From assembly GCA_963739005.1 (NCBI GenBank), contig CAVTYQ010000002.1:558001-622000 (forward strand): a stretch of DNA of 64,000 nucleotides. Direction: 5' to 3'. Positions 62,392 to 64,000 of this stretch are shown here, one piece after another. The notes under the pieces are model-generated. The model saw only the letters and a list, made by a program, of their open reading frames with translations, made no database searches and was not told the DNA's origin. The translations under genes and the position numbers were made by a program. Source of the DNA: DASWJZ01 sp963739005. Lineage in GTDB: Bacteria; Pseudomonadota; Alphaproteobacteria; Rhizobiales; Afifellaceae. Each line of letters begins with the position of its first letter. Within the stretch, counting starts at the first letter, position 1.

Positions 62392-64000
62392 TCAGGCTTG
62401 CGGCTGCGGCTCGAGCCCGGTATCGCCCTTGTCGGCCCGCGGCTTGACGGAGCCCGTTGCCGGCACGGCCGAGCCGCGCGGCGGGTGGCTTTCCTCGCTC
62501 GGATCCTCGCGCACGGGGCGCTTGCCGTTAAGGAGATCCTTGATCTCGTCGCCGGTCAGCGTCTCGAATTCGAGCAGACCCTGCGCCAGCGCTTCGAGCT
62601 GATTCTGATTCTCCGTCAGGATGCGGCGCGCCTCCGCGTAGCCTTCATCGACAAGCCTGCGGACCTCGTGGTCGATCTTGCGCGCGGTCTCTTCCGAGAC
62701 GTTCTGCTGCCGCGCCACCGAGTGGCCGAGGAATATCTCTTCCTGGTTTTCGCCGAGCGCGACGCGGCCGACCGCGTCGGAGAAGCCCCAGCGGGTGACC
62801 ATGGCGCGCGCCAGCTTGGTCGCCTGCTCGATATCGGACGCCGCACCGGAGGTGACCTTCTTCTCGCCGAAGACGAGTTCCTCCGCCACGCGTCCGCCCA
62901 TCAGGATGGCGAGCCGCGAGGTCATCTGCTCAAGCGACATCGAAAGCTGATCGCGCTCAGGCAGCTGCATGACCATGCCAAGCGCCCGCCCGCGTGGAAT
63001 AATGGTCGCCTTGTGCACGGGATCGGTCGAAGGCACGTGCAGCGCCACGATCGCGTGGCCGCCCTCGTGATAGGCGGTGAGCCGCTTCTCGTCCTCGGTC
63101 ATGACAAGCGTGCGCCGCTCCGCGCCCATCATCACCTTGTCCTTGGCGTCCTCGAACTCGTGGATAGTCACGAGCCGCTTGCCGCGCCGCGCCGCAAGCA
63201 GCGCCGCCTCGTTGACGAGGTTCATGAGATCGGCGCCGGAGAAGCCGGGCGTGCCGCGCGCGATCGTCTTCAGATTGACGCCGGGGGCGAGCGGAACCTT
63301 GCGGACATGCACCTTCAGTATCTTCTCGCGCCCGATCACGTCAGGGTTCGGCACGACGATCTGCCGGTCGAAGCGACCCGGGCGAAGAAGCGCCGGATCG
63401 AGCACATCCGGCCGGTTGGTCGCGGCGATCAGGATGATGCCTTCGTTCGCCTCGAAGCCGTCCATCTCGACCAGCAACTGGTTCAGCGTCTGCTCGCGCT
63501 CGTCGTTGCCGCCGCCGAGGCCGGCGCCACGATGCCGGCCGACCGCGTCGATCTCGTCGATGAAGATGATGCATGGCGCGTTCTTCTTCGCCTGCTCGAA
63601 CATGTCGCGCACACGGGAAGCACCTACGCCGACGAACATCTCGACGAAGTCGGAGCCGGAGATGGTGAAGAAGGGAACGTTCGCCTCGCCGGCGATGGCG
63701 CGCGCAAGAAGCGTCTTGCCGGTGCCCGGAGGACCGACGAGAAGCACGCCGCGCGGAATGCGCCCGCCCAGCCGCTGGAACTTTTGCGGGTCGCGCAGGA
63801 ACTCGACGATCTCCTCGAGGTCCTCCTTCGCTTCGTCGACGCCGGCGACGTCGTCGAAGGTGACGCGGCCGTGCGCCTCGGTCAGAAGCTTCGCCTTCGA
63901 CTTGCCGAAGCCCATGGCGCGGCCGCCCGCGCCCTGCATCTGCCGCATGAAGAAGATCCACACGGCGATCAGGAGGAACATCGGGAACCAGGAGATGAGC
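62392..64000 (-). CDS. ftsH: ATP-dependent zinc metalloprotease FtsH, N-terminus beyond window
   Basis: At least 536 residues; the frame is open through 64000, so the first membrane helix and periplasmic domain lie outside. The second membrane helix is FPMFLLIAVWIFFM. The AAA domain has Walker A GPPGTGKT, Walker B IIFIDEIDAV and the second region of homology ATNRPDVLDPALLRPGRFDR. The zinc motif is HEGGH. It degrades membrane proteins and the heat-shock sigma factor, which connects it functionally to rpoH in this window. Confidence 0.96.
   Translation of the reverse strand, partial: LISWFPMFLLIAVWIFFMRQMQGAGGRAMGFGKSKAKLLTEAHGRVTFDDVAGVDEAKEDLEEIVEFLRDPQKFQRLGGRIPRGVLLVGPPGTGKTLLARAIAGEANVPFFTISGSDFVEMFVGVGASRVRDMFEQAKKNAPCIIFIDEIDAVGRHRGAGLGGGNDEREQTLNQLLVEMDGFEANEGIILIAATNRPDVLDPALLRPGRFDRQIVVPNPDVIGREKILKVHVRKVPLAPGVNLKTIARGTPGFSGADLMNLVNEAALLAARRGKRLVTIHEFEDAKDKVMMGAERRTLVMTEDEKRLTAYHEGGHAIVALHVPSTDPVHKATIIPRGRALGMVMQLPERDQLSMSLEQMTSRLAILMGGRVAEELVFGEKKVTSGAASDIEQATKLARAMVTRWGFSDAVGRVALGENQEEIFLGHSVARQQNVSEETARKIDHEVRRLVDEGYAEARRILTENQNQLEALAQGLLEFETLTGDEIKDLLNGKRPVREDPSEESHPPRGSAVPATGSVKPRADKGDTGLEPQPQA

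Overview
This window is high-GC DNA from an alphaproteobacterium, most likely order Hyphomicrobiales (Rhizobiales). The evidence is the housekeeping block at the right end (rluD, rpoH, purA, serA, serC with a serC-type leader RNA, glmM, ftsH), an Omp25/31-like outer membrane protein, and the many solute-specific ABC transporters. No insertion sequence, phage or CRISPR array was seen. The genus cannot be fixed from the sequence alone.

Left part (1-16.2 kb): scavenging of nitrogen-rich small molecules. A minus-strand operon starts with a guanidine-I (ykkC) type riboswitch (about 6573-6467). It encodes a TIGR03427-like binding protein, an SsuC-type permease, an SsuB-type ATPase, a ureohydrolase with a DRHID metal motif that I read as a nickel guanidine hydrolase (GdmH-like), and a small protein with a very His-rich N-terminus. 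A PHP-family hydrolase and a DUF1194 protein lie downstream. Next come a thioesterase and a GntR regulator. A second minus-strand operon (16.2-8.0 kb) encodes a BMP-type transporter whose binding-protein gene carries a one-base frameshift, biuret hydrolase (biuH), a second isochorismatase-like hydrolase, a tiny ORF and allophanate hydrolase (atzF). Together the two operons could take guanidine and biuret, and perhaps guanylurea or triuret, towards ammonia and urea.

Middle part I (16.2-27.5 kb): a degraded fragment of an ABC permease, an adenylate cyclase/TPR protein and a small unknown gene. An IclR-type regulon follows, with an RbsACB-like transporter, the IclR regulator, a KDG-dehydratase-like aldolase-fold enzyme, a 2-hydroxyacid dehydrogenase and an unknown protein built from two copies of one domain. 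Two promoters here share the same TTGAC / TAnTCT / TCTCAyTnArTGArA arrangement.

Middle part II (27.5-33.5 kb): an aminophosphonate locus with an FAD oxidoreductase, phosphonoacetaldehyde hydrolase (phnX), the C-terminal scrap of a class III aminotransferase, and a PhnSTUV-like transporter.

Middle part III (33.5-48.4 kb): sugar-acid catabolism. It holds an SsuABC-like transporter with a mandelate-racemase family enzyme, a DapA-family lyase, two sialidase-like beta-propeller proteins without signal peptides, a sugar ABC transporter lacking its ATPase, an aldehyde dehydrogenase, a GlxA-type regulator, an aldehyde dehydrogenase with a very large internal deletion, and a 2-hydroxyacid dehydrogenase.

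Right part (48.6-64 kb): tRNA-Glu(CTC), small membrane proteins, rluD, rpoH, two EamA exporters, a membrane-anchored hypothetical, then serC-serA-(DUF1902 antitoxin)-hicA-purA on one strand. The HicA-type toxin gene ends one base before purA. An outer membrane protein gene, glmM and the 3' part of ftsH close the window.
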